DNA of 64,000 nt, from assembly GCF_017498545.1 (NCBI RefSeq), contig NZ_CP071793.1, forward strand, positions 4,985,001 through 5,049,000. The letters are read 5' to 3'. Positions 1 to 10,198 of the stretch are shown one piece after another (position 1 is the stretch's first letter; each line of letters starts with the position of its first letter). Origin of the DNA: Sulfidibacter corallicola (GTDB taxonomy: Bacteria > Acidobacteriota > Holophagae > Acanthopleuribacterales > Acanthopleuribacteraceae). Position numbers and translations under genes: made by a program. Under the pieces are notes generated by a model, which saw only the letters and a list, made by a program, of their open reading frames with translations, searched no databases and was not told the origin of the DNA.

Positions 1-167
1 TTCCCACTGCGGCCCGGGGCGATGTCTGTGACTATCCCCTGGCTCGTAGCCTGGTGATGTTGACCGTATCCGTCGCGGCTGAAGTCATCACTCGCTTTGT
101 GCTCACCGGCACCAAACAAAACTACACCCTGACCCTCGCGGACCTGACGATTCGCGAGGAAGGATGA
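1..167 (+). CDS. C-terminal end of a gene cut by the window edge, function unknown
   Basis: An open frame runs in from the left edge and stops at TGA 165-167, leaving the last 54 codons. The readable part begins PTAARGDVCDYP and ends with alternating hydrophobic and polar residues (VSVAAEVITRFVLTG ... YTLTLADLTIREEG), which looks like beta-strands. This resembles the tail of minor pseudopilins (PilW/GspJ type), but that is only an impression. A strong hairpin terminator follows 7 bases after the stop, which supports a real transcript end. Confidence 0.5.
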   Translation, partial: PTAARGDVCDYPLARSLVMLTVSVAAEVITRFVLTGTKQNYTLTLADLTIREEG

Positions 168-174
168 ACTACCC

Positions 175-205
175 GGGGATCGGACACGCGCCGATCCCCC
201 TTTTT
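175..205 (+). terminator. Intrinsic terminator of the first gene
   Basis: A perfect 9-bp stem GGGGATCGG (175-183) and CCGATCCCC (191-199) with a 7-base loop is followed by C and five T. It lies just after the stop of the left-edge gene and faces a convergent gene ending at 222. Confidence 0.85.
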
Positions 206-221
206 GTCTGGAATCCCGGGA

Positions 222-659
222 TCAGGCTTCGAACAGGCGTGGGCCGCCGGTGAATTCCCAATCGTTGATGGGTTTCAGTTCGTCGCCGAACAGGCATTCG
301 TCGAAGGCCTTGTCCGATACCACCCATTCGTAGCGATAGTCGCCCTCGAACAGTTCGGAATCCAGGTGAATGACGGCACCGAACCAATACAGGCGTCGCA
401 ACAGTGCCTCGAATTTATCCAGCCAGGCTTCCCATTGCGTCTCCAGGCTCTCGAACGAACCGGCGAAGTGAATCACTTGGGAACGATGGGTTGCCGCCGC
501 GGGCGCCACGTGAAACATATCGCGTACCAAAGCCGGGGACGCGTCGGTTTCGGGTAGGGTGGCCAGGATTTCCAGGTTGCGTGCGTGGTGGGGGTTCAGG
601 GTCTCCAGTTCCAGCTCGCCGGCATCGATCATGCCGTAAATAATGGTTTCGTGCGTCAT
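222..659 (-). CDS. Conserved hypothetical protein, 145 aa
   Basis: The protein is acidic and apparently soluble, beginning MTHETIIYGMIDAG, with no signal peptide or membrane segment. Third codon positions are strongly G/C on this strand, as in neighbouring genes, which marks this frame rather than the overlapping frames as coding. A GAGG lies upstream of the ATG, though rather far. It follows the HEAT-repeat gene in the same direction with an 80-bp gap and may share its transcript. I do not recognise a family. Confidence 0.65.
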   Translation of the reverse strand: MTHETIIYGMIDAGELELETLNPHHARNLEILATLPETDASPALVRDMFHVAPAAATHRSQVIHFAGSFESLETQWEAWLDKFEALLRRLYWFGAVIHLDSELFEGDYRYEWVVSDKAFDECLFGDELKPINDWEFTGGPRLFEA

Positions 660-739
660 GTAATACGACCTCTGCAGGTGTGGTGGGGCAACGCATTATG
701 TCACTACGACGGGGAGCCGGGCCAGTCAAAACTCGACGA

Positions 740-2623
740 TCAGTTGTTCGATTCCACCGAGCCGATGGAGGCTGCCGCTTCGCGGACCTCTTCATTCTTG
801 TCGCGCGTGTACTTCGTGAGGATCGTATGCGCTTGGGGGTGCTTGCTGGCCGCCAGTGCCTTAGCCACTGCACCGCGGATCTTGGATTCTTCCTTGCTCT
901 CGAACAGTTTGGTCTTGCTAAGCAATCGATCGAAAAAGGGAATCGTATCGACGCTGTCCAGACTGCCGATCAAGCTTAGGATTTCCAGGCGATCCTTGAG
1001 GTCTCCCTCCGGTTCGTAGAGGTTGGATACGAAACGCGCGTAGCTGGCTTGTTCACTGAGTTTGACGTACTGGAAGAGTTTCGAACGAAGGCTGCCGCTG
1101 GAACGTTTGAGCAGGGCCTTGCCCTTCTCCACCGCGGCGCGATCGTTGATCAGGAAGATACAGCGGTAGACCAGATCCAAAAGCCGGGTGTTCTTGTCTT
1201 CGAGCAGTTTCTCGAGGTAGGGCAGCAACTCCACCGGCGGGCTTTTGGCCATGATCGTCAACAAGTTGCGTTTGATGAACCAGGGTTCGCCCTGTTGAAT
1301 GGTGCGGTCCAGCTCCTTGAGCAACAAAGGGAAAATCATGGGTCCCATGCGCATGAGGATTTCCAGCAGGCGCCGGCGCACGGCCCGGTCCTCGGAAAGG
1401 AACAGGGCGTTCAACAGGGGATTGACGATGCCGAAGCCGTGCTGAATGAAAAGCGACTTCAGGTAGCGCGCCAATTTGGCCTCTTCCGCCTTGATCAGCT
1501 CCTCGATCACGCCCACATCCATGAACCGATCCAGTTCCTGGGAGACCATCTTCTGAATTTCGGGCGTTTGTCGGAGCGCCTCTTTGGCCAACAGGTCAAG
1601 CCCGTAGGCGAGGCGCACCAAATGATGATTTGCGCGCAGGTACTGCAGGATCTCGAGCAACGATTCCAAGTGGATGCGGTACAGCTCGGGTTCGGTGCAG
1701 CGGCTGAAATCCTTGGCGATGGTCTTCAAAATGGAGGAGATCGGCTTCAGCTTGTCTTCGCGAATCAGTGCCTGCACCACCACGTGGTAGCTGGAATAGG
1801 CCAGTCGCCGAACCTCGTAGTCCTTCGAGTGCATGTCCTTGCGCATCAGGGTCAGCGACTCTGCCACTTTCTTCAGCTTGTGGTCCTTGATGAACTTGAC
1901 CATCGAATGGAGCAGGGTTTCGTAATCTTCGTTGGAGATGAACAAATGAACGGCGGGACGTTGACCTTGCGATTCCTGCTTCTGGCGCACGAAATCCTGA
2001 ACTTCCTCGGTGGGGGCCAGGGACATGGCGACTTCGTCGGCATAGGCGTAGCCGGGCGAAGTGGGCGCCAGGAATTGGTGTGCCGGAATGATATCCGGAT
2101 CGATGTCCGAAAACGTCTGCTCGGGATCGAAGGTCCCGTTGGTGGCGAGATGCCCTCGCGCGATGGGCAAACTGTCCAGATTGGAAAAGGTGGCATCGAG
2201 ATTGACCGGGTTGATGGAAATGCGCTGAACATGCTGGCGAAAGAGCATGTTGGAGGCCGAATCGGTGTCGGTAAACCGATTGATCGGTTGTTTCAGGATC
2301 CCGATGAACTTTTGTAAGTCCTTGATGTCGGTACCCTCTTCAAAGGTAATGAGTTGAATCTTTCTTTCGCGGCAAATCTCGGAAAACCAACGAGTACTTT
2401 CCGATGCATAGACCGAATGGGGGACCGATCTCCCGTTGATTCGGACATGACTCGGTTCCAACTCGATCGAGAGTTTGTCCTCTTCATCCAAGTGGGCCTT
2501 GTAGGTCGTCAGGAAGTTCTGAAAGATGCGAACGACCATGGGGTTACCGACCGGGTAGCGCTCGGTGGTATCGAAACAGGCCTTGAGAAGATTGAATATG
2601 GCAAGACTGGCTTTAGGTTGCAT
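740..2623 (-). CDS. HEAT-repeat protein, 627 aa
   Basis: A large soluble alpha-helical protein. The N-terminal about 230 residues form a mixed domain. From about residue 230 to the end, paired helices repeat, with typical HEAT phrases such as GFGIVNPLLNALFLSED, AVRRRLLEILMRMG and KNEEVREAAASIGS near the C-terminus. HEAT solenoids are protein-binding scaffolds, so a binding or assembly role is likely, but the partner is unknown. No catalytic motif, signal peptide or membrane segment is seen. The ATG at 2623 has only a weak SD. It probably leads a two-gene unit with the small gene at 222-659. Confidence 0.8.
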   Translation of the reverse strand: MQPKASLAIFNLLKACFDTTERYPVGNPMVVRIFQNFLTTYKAHLDEEDKLSIELEPSHVRINGRSVPHSVYASESTRWFSEICRERKIQLITFEEGTDIKDLQKFIGILKQPINRFTDTDSASNMLFRQHVQRISINPVNLDATFSNLDSLPIARGHLATNGTFDPEQTFSDIDPDIIPAHQFLAPTSPGYAYADEVAMSLAPTEEVQDFVRQKQESQGQRPAVHLFISNEDYETLLHSMVKFIKDHKLKKVAESLTLMRKDMHSKDYEVRRLAYSSYHVVVQALIREDKLKPISSILKTIAKDFSRCTEPELYRIHLESLLEILQYLRANHHLVRLAYGLDLLAKEALRQTPEIQKMVSQELDRFMDVGVIEELIKAEEAKLARYLKSLFIQHGFGIVNPLLNALFLSEDRAVRRRLLEILMRMGPMIFPLLLKELDRTIQQGEPWFIKRNLLTIMAKSPPVELLPYLEKLLEDKNTRLLDLVYRCIFLINDRAAVEKGKALLKRSSGSLRSKLFQYVKLSEQASYARFVSNLYEPEGDLKDRLEILSLIGSLDSVDTIPFFDRLLSKTKLFESKEESKIRGAVAKALAASKHPQAHTILTKYTRDKNEEVREAAASIGSVESNN

Positions 2624-3142
2624 TGGTTACACGCCCAATCTAGAACTAAAAGACTTATCGAATGAACGGGAGATTCCTTTATTCCGGAGCGATTTTTGGT
2701 GGAATAGGGGCCTCGTCCTTTATTCCGAATTGGCTCCTTTTCGAATCTCTCTCGAGTCTTTCCGGCGGTGTGCGCCACGCGGAAAAAACCATCCAGGTGC
2801 GTGGAAACGGATACGAAAGCTTAGGGTGAAATCGGACCATGTTAGCCCATTGAGAACCAGTTTTTAGGTAACTGCTGTTGAATCAAACCTTTGTGGGATG
2901 ACACCTGTTTGGATTGCCCGCATTGGGTATGATTCTAACCCAAGCCGTGCGATTCGGGTGGGTTCGATGTGATTTCTCGACCCCCTCTCGGTGATCTCGC
3001 GCACGGCTTTTCGATGAGACGGGCGTGCGGCGATCGCGTGTACCCGATCCGAAAGATGCCGATCCAATGGTCGTAACCTTTTGGTGTTAAAGCACCAAGG
3101 GTCCTTCGACGGGCGGCAAGGCACTCGTCGAGAGGAAGTGAC
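2624..3142. other. Divergent intergenic region, 519 bp
   Basis: This gap separates the divergent HEAT-repeat gene and the membrane-anchored gene at 3143. I see no convincing gene. A 10-bp inverted repeat AAGCCGTGCG (from about 2942) and CGCACGGCTT (ending about 3009) flanks about 46 bases. Its role is unclear. Confidence 0.4.
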
Positions 3143-3847
3143 ATGCTCGCGTTCTTTTTTGGGTTTTATGATCAAATCAATTGGCCGTTTCATTATTTTT
3201 TTACAGCGTTTTTTCTCGTGGCCGCCGCCCTCTTCTGGTGGCTCGACCGCAAACGAGGTGGCGACTTCCGCACCGAAGCCCAGAAATTGGGCCTGAGTTA
3301 CCGAGCCACGTTCGACCCTGGCCTGAGCGAATCCCTTCGAGGTTTGCGGCTCTTGGCGAACACCACCATTCCCGAAGACACCTCGATGGTGGTCGGCGAG
3401 GTCGAGGAACACCCGTCCGCCATGTTCGACGTGAACTTTCGTGCCAACGGACCCACCCTGGCGCGACGCTTCCTGTTGTGTTTCACCACTCGGGTACCGG
3501 AACGCTTGCCCGAGCTACTCGTGGTTCCCGAGTCGATCGACGACACGATACGGGATATGGTGGGTCGCGAGCGCCTTTATGTGGCGAACGATTGGGTCAA
3601 CGGTCATTTTCGCGTGGCCTGTCGCGATCGCGAGTTCATCGATCGCTTGATGTCGGGCGAGATGCCCGCTTTTCTTCAGCGTCATCCCACGTCCGTGATC
3701 GAAGTGCGAGATCGTCGCATCCTGCTGGCTCGCGAGGTTCCCTTTCAGCCGCAGACGCTCGCGGCGGATATGGATGCCGGCGTGCAAATGGTGGGACTGC
3801 TGAAAGGTGCCTTGGATCCGCCGCAGCGCTCCGCCAAAAAGCGCTGA
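3143..3847 (+). CDS. Membrane-anchored hypothetical protein, 234 aa
   Basis: One N-terminal transmembrane segment (about residues 16-36, FTAFFLVAAALFWW) is followed by a charged stop-transfer DRKRGG and a cytoplasmic domain of about 195 residues. The topology and layout recall bacterial proteins with one N-terminal anchor and an alpha/beta globular domain, but I cannot name the family. The start is supported by AGGAAG seven bases upstream. It converges with rtcR, the two stops being about 40 bp apart. Confidence 0.7.
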   Translation: MLAFFFGFYDQINWPFHYFFTAFFLVAAALFWWLDRKRGGDFRTEAQKLGLSYRATFDPGLSESLRGLRLLANTTIPEDTSMVVGEVEEHPSAMFDVNFRANGPTLARRFLLCFTTRVPERLPELLVVPESIDDTIRDMVGRERLYVANDWVNGHFRVACRDREFIDRLMSGEMPAFLQRHPTSVIEVRDRRILLAREVPFQPQTLAADMDAGVQMVGLLKGALDPPQRSAKKR

Positions 3848-3886
3848 CCGGGTTCGAGCGATGATCCGAATGGATGGCCGGGGTTC

Positions 3887-5497
<1,611 letters not shown>

Positions 5498-6092
5498 GCA
5501 ACCTCCCCTTCTCGGTTCGAAGATCGTTGGTGCCCATCCGCCAACGGCCTTTCGGCACGCGTCCCCAGCGGTCGCCAATCAGGTGGACCTGCCACGCGAC
5601 ATCGGACCAGGACGAAATCCCGAAATCCGATTCGCCGTCCCTTCGGTTTCCTCTCTGGGAGCAGGCGGGGGATCGATTTCAGGATGGGCACTAGCTGGAT
5701 TATATAAAAAAATACGGAGATAGGAAAACCGATAGTATTTGTATTCAGATTGGGGCGAGCGCCTGAAAAAGTCGCTGTCAGTGATGTCGAGGTGATGAAG
5801 ATAAAGCTTTTAATTTCAGGGCATTGATATAAATTTTAACGGAAAGGAATACCTCTTTTTCCCTCTGGCACCCGTGGTGCTCTAGGCCTGCCGGTGTGGC
5901 GGGCGGGTAGCCGACCTCCGTTGTGAAAACCAGCGCGGCAGGTATATGAGGGGCAATACCCAAACGCCATTTTTCAGCTCGATTCGGACGGGGTTCTTCC
6001 CTGGTCGCACCACCTCTTTTCAAGTTGGCGACCGGATCCGATATATGAAGAGCGTTACCCGGCTACGGCCGCACCACAGAGGGAGTATTTGT
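5498..6092. other. rtcR-rtcB divergent regulatory region, 595 bp
   Basis: No gene is seen. The central part (about 5695-5860) is markedly AT-rich for this genome and lies upstream of the sigma-54 promoter at 5865. An inverted pair AAATAC (5710-5715) and GTATTT (5735-5740), about 125-155 bp before the promoter, is at the usual distance for an activator site, but the match is short. The rtcB leader is about 200 bases long. Confidence 0.5.
5865..5881 (+). promoter_or_regulatory. Sigma-54 (-24/-12) promoter of rtcBA
   Basis: The sequence CTGGCACCCGTGGTGCT fits the sigma-54 consensus CTGGCACGNNNNTTGCT. The invariant GG (5867-5868) and GC (5879-5880) are exactly 10 bases apart, and there is one mismatch in the -12 box. 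Transcription would start near 5892, about 200 bases before rtcB. The divergent gene rtcR encodes the matching sigma-54 activator, so the functional assignment is strong. Confidence 0.85.
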
Positions 6093-7322
6093 ATGAGTCA
6101 CTCAGGTTTTCGTTTGATCGAGACCGAGCACGGAGTTCCCATCAAGGCTTGGATCAAGGGTGTTCCCTTCGATCCTGGTGCCGAAGAGCAACTCCGCAAG
6201 ACGGCCCAATTGCCGATCATTCACAAATGGATCGCGGTCATGCCCGATGTTCACAAGGGCTTGGGTGCCACGGTCGGTAGCGTGGTTCCCACGAAGAACG
6301 CCATCATTCCCGCCGCCGTCGGTGTCGATATCGGTTGTGGCATGATGGCCGTTCGCACCACTTTGAACGCCGCCCAACTGCCGGAAAACCTGCGGCGTTG
6401 GCGAACCGCCATCGAGAAAGCCGTACCGCACGGCCGCACGAGTCACGGCGGTCGACGCGACAAGGGTTCGTGGCAGGATGTGCCCAATCGGGTTTCGAAA
6501 ACCTGGGCCCACCTTTCGCGCGGCTTTCAGGCCATCACCGAAAAACACCCTCGTATCGCCAAATCGAACAACCTGCACCACTTGGGTACCCTGGGTACCG
6601 GAAACCACTTCATCGAAGTGTGTCTCGACGAGGAAGATCGCGTGTGGATCATGCTGCACAGCGGATCGCGCGGTGTGGGGAACCGAATCGGTAGCTATTT
6701 TATCGAATTGGCCAAAAACGACATGCGGGGTTGGATCGCGAATCTGCCGGACAAGGACCTGGCTTATCTGCGCGAAGGGACCGAACATTTCGACGACTAC
6801 GTGGAAGCGGTGTCCTGGGCTCAGGAGTTCGCACGCCACAACCGGGCGATCATGATGGATCACGTGCTGGGGGCCATCGCCCAACTCAAAGGCGTTCCGG
6901 CCTTCAAGACCGACAACATGGCGGTCAACTGCCACCACAACTACGTCAACATGGAATCCCATTTCGGTGAAGACGTCTGGGTGACCCGCAAAGGGGCCGT
7001 CCGCGCCGGTGAGGGTGAGCTGGGCATCATTCCGGGGAGCATGGGCGCGCGATCGTTCATCGTCCGCGGTCGAGGCAATCCCGACAGTTTCCATAGCTGC
7101 AGTCACGGTGCGGGTCGCGTCATGTCGCGAACCAAAGCGAAAAAACGGTTCACGCTGGACGACCATATCAAGGCGACCGAAGGCATCGAATGCCGCAAGG
7201 ATACCGACGTCATCGATGAAACGCCGGCCGCCTACAAGCCGATCGATTCGGTCATCGCCGCTCAATCCGATCTGGTCGAGGTACTCCATACCTTGCGTCA
7301 GGTTGTCTGCGTGAAGGGCTGA
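6093..7322 (+). CDS. rtcB: RtcB, 3'-phosphate/5'-OH RNA ligase
   Basis: 409 aa, the same length as E. coli RtcB. It joins RNA ends carrying 2',3'-cyclic phosphate or 3'-phosphate to 5'-OH ends using GTP and Mn2+. Visible hallmarks are the metal-binding GVDIGCGM, HLGTLGTGNHFIEV, CHHNYV and the guanylated-histidine motif SHGAGRVMSR near residue 345. The ATG at 6093 has GGGAG seven bases upstream; the frame stays open further upstream but without homology. It is the first gene of rtcBA under the sigma-54 promoter, with rtcA 151 bp downstream. Confidence 0.97.
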   Translation: MSHSGFRLIETEHGVPIKAWIKGVPFDPGAEEQLRKTAQLPIIHKWIAVMPDVHKGLGATVGSVVPTKNAIIPAAVGVDIGCGMMAVRTTLNAAQLPENLRRWRTAIEKAVPHGRTSHGGRRDKGSWQDVPNRVSKTWAHLSRGFQAITEKHPRIAKSNNLHHLGTLGTGNHFIEVCLDEEDRVWIMLHSGSRGVGNRIGSYFIELAKNDMRGWIANLPDKDLAYLREGTEHFDDYVEAVSWAQEFARHNRAIMMDHVLGAIAQLKGVPAFKTDNMAVNCHHNYVNMESHFGEDVWVTRKGAVRAGEGELGIIPGSMGARSFIVRGRGNPDSFHSCSHGAGRVMSRTKAKKRFTLDDHIKATEGIECRKDTDVIDETPAAYKPIDSVIAAQSDLVEVLHTLRQVVCVKG

Positions 7323-7327
7323 GGGAC

Positions 7328-7357
7328 AAACTCGGGGCTCGTTCGGGCCTCGAGTTT
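7328..7357 (+). other. Hairpin between rtcB and rtcA
   Basis: A near-perfect inverted repeat runs from AAACTCGGGGC to GCCTCGAGTTT with a small loop, five bases after the rtcB stop. No T-run follows, so it is not a standard terminator. It could stabilise the rtcB message or partly limit read-through into rtcA. Confidence 0.6.
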
Positions 7358-7473
7358 GCGCCTTCCAAGATAGGGAGCCGTTCGTGGCTTGGGCCCGAGC
7401 GCCGATCCCTCGGTGCTTTTATGTGTTTCGCGAGGGCCGGCCCACGCTCGACAGTATTCTCAGGAGTGATTTT

Positions 7474-8496
7474 ATGTTGCGTATCGATGGTTCCATGGGA
7501 GAGGGAGGCGGACAAATCCTGCGGAGTTCCCTGGGCTTGTCCCTGTTGACCCGTACGCCTTTCATCATCGAAAACATTCGGGCGCGCCGCGCCAAACCGG
7601 GTCTCATGCGGCAGCATCTGACTGCGGTGAAAGCCGCCACCGAGGTGGGGAGTGCCCGGGTCACGGGCGACGAACTGGGTTCGCAACGCCTCGAATTCCA
7701 TCCAGGAGAGGCCGCCGCCGGTCGCTACCACTTCAAGATCGGCACGGCCGGAAGCGCGGCCCTGGTGCTGCAAACCGTGTTGCCCGCGTTGCTTTTCGCA
7801 GAGGAACCCAGTGAATTGATTCTTGAAGGCGGCACCCACAACCCGATGGCTCCGCCCTTCGAATTTCTACAACATGCGTTCCTGCCCTTGCTGCGGCAGA
7901 TGGGCGCGCAACTGGATCTCGAATTGGAACGGCACGGATTCTATCCCGCCGGAGGGGGCCAGATACGGACTCGCATCCATCCCGTCGAAAACCTGCTGCC
8001 CCTGCACCTGCCCGAGCGCCAGGATTCGGTTTCCCTGACCACCCATTCCTGGGTTTCCCAGCTTCCCTATCACATCACCACCCGGCAAATGGATCAGGTC
8101 GGCAAGCGTTTGGATATCGCGCCGGATCGACGGCGTCCCCACGTCATCAAGAAGGCGTTGGGTCCCGGCAACGTCCTGCAGGTCCACATCGAGGGCGCCA
8201 GCGTGACCGAGGTGTTTACGACGTACGGTCGCAAGGGCAAGCGATCCGAGTATCTCGCGGAGGAATTGAGCTCCGAAGTTCGCGACTTTTTGGATTGCGA
8301 TGTCTGTGTGGGGCCACACCTGGCCGATCAACTGCTCCTCCCCATCGCCCTGGCCGGGTCCGGTAGTTTTTTCACCGTGAAGCCGACCGACCACACCATC
8401 ACCAATGCCGAGGTGATTCGCCTTTTTTGCGGAAAGCGGTTTGTCTTCGAAAGAACTCGAGCCGGTGTCTACCGCGTCGGGTTGGACGAGGCGTAG
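7474..8496 (+). CDS. rtcA: RtcA, RNA 3'-terminal phosphate cyclase
   Basis: 340 aa (E. coli RtcA is 338). It converts RNA 3'-phosphate to a 2',3'-cyclic phosphate with ATP through a covalent AMP-histidine. Seen: the N-terminal DGSMGEGGGQILRSSLGLS, RARRAKPGLMRQHL, the GGTHNP region, and the catalytic histidine in GPHLADQLLLPIALAG near residue 280. The ATG at 7474 has CAGGAG at 7461-7466; a longer in-frame extension lacks homology. Second gene of the rtcBA operon; the gap to rtcB contains a hairpin. Confidence 0.96.
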   Translation: MLRIDGSMGEGGGQILRSSLGLSLLTRTPFIIENIRARRAKPGLMRQHLTAVKAATEVGSARVTGDELGSQRLEFHPGEAAAGRYHFKIGTAGSAALVLQTVLPALLFAEEPSELILEGGTHNPMAPPFEFLQHAFLPLLRQMGAQLDLELERHGFYPAGGGQIRTRIHPVENLLPLHLPERQDSVSLTTHSWVSQLPYHITTRQMDQVGKRLDIAPDRRRPHVIKKALGPGNVLQVHIEGASVTEVFTTYGRKGKRSEYLAEELSSEVRDFLDCDVCVGPHLADQLLLPIALAGSGSFFTVKPTDHTITNAEVIRLFCGKRFVFERTRAGVYRVGLDEA

Positions 8497-9087
8497 CCAG
8501 GTGATGGCCGCACTCGGGCGTGCCCTCCGAAAATGTGGGTTGCGCCACGACAACGACCTGGTTCGAGAGGATTCTCCCCGATCGCGACCTCCAAAAAAAA
8601 CACCTTTATGAATCGTGTATTTTTCGTTTTTCCGTTATGCTTATACTTGGCGCGCCGCCCTGAGCGTGGGTGGCATCCAATTACCTTGAAAAAGCGATGG
8701 TTAAAGGGATTTCAAAAAGCTTCCGATAGGCGTTGAAATTCCATTCGCCCATGAATTCGAAGGTGTTGGAAGTGAGCTGATGTTGCGGTTTCGTGGCCAA
8801 GGGGTGGCGGAATCGCGCGGGGTTCCAAAGCCCTTGGATGTGATCTCGATGCGCATCCTCTACCGAGAATCTTTAGCCCTCATGTTGTGTTAGCCATTCG
8901 CGTTCCTAATGAATTATCTCAATCTCATTGAACCGCTTCAATAAACATCATGGATGAAGCATGTCCTTGATCGAACCCTATTTTCAGGTATGTTGGTTTC
9001 AGGATTCCACGTCAAGTGAACTTGACCGCGCTCCCCGTCTGGTGTTAGAAGGGAACGTTTGTGTGCCATCACCGGAAATAGTCACCA
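8497..9087. other. Intergenic region after rtcA, 591 bp
   Basis: No RNA gene, terminator with a T-run, or plausible coding frame is seen. An open frame near 8608 has no SD and no coding bias. The right part (about 8880-9000) is AT-richer and probably holds the promoter of the ATPase gene, but I cannot pin a -35/-10 pair. Confidence 0.4.
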
Positions 9088-10185
9088 ATGGGCGAAAAGG
9101 GGCTTAGCTTGAAAGTCGCGTCTCTTTCTCTGAAGTATTTTAAAAAGTTCCACGATCAGACATTCTCTTTCAAGGACCCAGAAACAGGTGACATCAACAA
9201 CCTGATCGTACTGTATGGCGACAATGCGACGGGCAAGTCTTCCATTTTGCAATCGATCGCGGCGACACTCGGTGTGGCCACCGGCCGTTTGCGTCGCGCC
9301 GGGGAGCTCGAATGGCCTGGTTTCCATCTGGAATTGGCCAACAAATCGTGGCAATTCCCCTACGAAGTGGCGCTCGGCATTCACTTTTCAAAGCCGGAAC
9401 TGGCCGCTGCCTGCGATTATTTTTCCCGGGTTCCCGATTTCGCGGAGAATCCGGAAGCCCTGTTGCCGTCCCAGGAACAGGAGGTCGAACTGAGTCTGGT
9501 GGAAGGCAAGGTCAGTGCGCCCAGCCGCGGCCAATACTTTCAATTCCGTGGCCGCGAATACGCCCGCAAGTTGGTGCGCCAGGCGCCCGAGGGGTTCGAT
9601 CTCTTCAAGCACGTGGGTTCGGTCTTCTGGTACAACGAGTTTCGCGGCTCGTCCGGTCTTCAGGTGGACGAACACGACGACCGCCGCATGAATTTCGACG
9701 AAAACACGCTGCGCCGCCGCTTGGCCGATTGGATGTATTTTCACCAGCGGGTCATCGAAGGAAAATACCAATTGCGGCCGGGTCAGCGCGATCTGTACCA
9801 CGATCTCGAGCAGGCCTTCAAAACCCTGTTTCCCAATCACAGTTTCGAGGGGGCTGTTTCGCGCGAAAGTGGCTCGGAAGTCCCCTGGTTCTTCCTCTAC
9901 GACGGCCAGAACCAGTACGAGATCTCGGAAATGTCCTCCGGTGAACGGGCCATCATTCCACTGATTTTCGACTTTGCCTTCATGAACATCCACAACTCGG
10001 TGATTTTGATCGACGAGGTGGAACAGCACCTCAATCCCGAGTTGCAATTGGCGCTTTTGAATTATCTACCCCGATTGGGATTGAACAACCAATTCTTCCT
10101 GACCACCCATTCCGACGTCATTGCCGATGCGGTGCCGGAGTATTCGGTCATCGATTTGAACGAGCTCGAAGCATCGAACGGCTGA
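9088..10185 (+). CDS. AAA family ATPase of the SMC/RecF-like type, 365 aa
   Basis: A single-domain ABC/SMC-type ATPase with Walker A GDNATGKSS (44-52), ABC-signature-like EMSSGER (281-287), Walker B VILIDE (305-310), and the switch histidine in TTHSD (341). The middle (about 70-270) is a helical or lid insertion without a coiled-coil hinge. Such stand-alone AAA_15/AAA_21 proteins occur in DNA repair, in toxin or defence modules and as orphans, so the role here is open. No nuclease (TOPRIM) domain is fused and none lies beside it. The L,D-transpeptidase gene starts 13 bp downstream in the same direction. Confidence 0.85.
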   Translation: MGEKGLSLKVASLSLKYFKKFHDQTFSFKDPETGDINNLIVLYGDNATGKSSILQSIAATLGVATGRLRRAGELEWPGFHLELANKSWQFPYEVALGIHFSKPELAAACDYFSRVPDFAENPEALLPSQEQEVELSLVEGKVSAPSRGQYFQFRGREYARKLVRQAPEGFDLFKHVGSVFWYNEFRGSSGLQVDEHDDRRMNFDENTLRRRLADWMYFHQRVIEGKYQLRPGQRDLYHDLEQAFKTLFPNHSFEGAVSRESGSEVPWFFLYDGQNQYEISEMSSGERAIIPLIFDFAFMNIHNSVILIDEVEQHLNPELQLALLNYLPRLGLNNQFFLTTHSDVIADAVPEYSVIDLNELEASNG

Positions 10186-10198
10186 GCGGGCGCGGTTG

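Noticed and set aside
204..557. Open frame on the plus strand across the 222-659 gene
   Set aside because: The opposite strand has the G/C third-position bias and a natural-looking soluble protein; the plus frame looks like its shadow.
2864..3412. 182-codon minus-strand frame over the start of the 3143 gene
   Set aside because: It overlaps a gene with membrane anchor and good SD, has no SD and an Arg/Pro-rich unnatural composition.
8533..8736. Short plus-strand frame after rtcA
   Set aside because: No SD before its ATGs, no coding bias and no recognisable protein.
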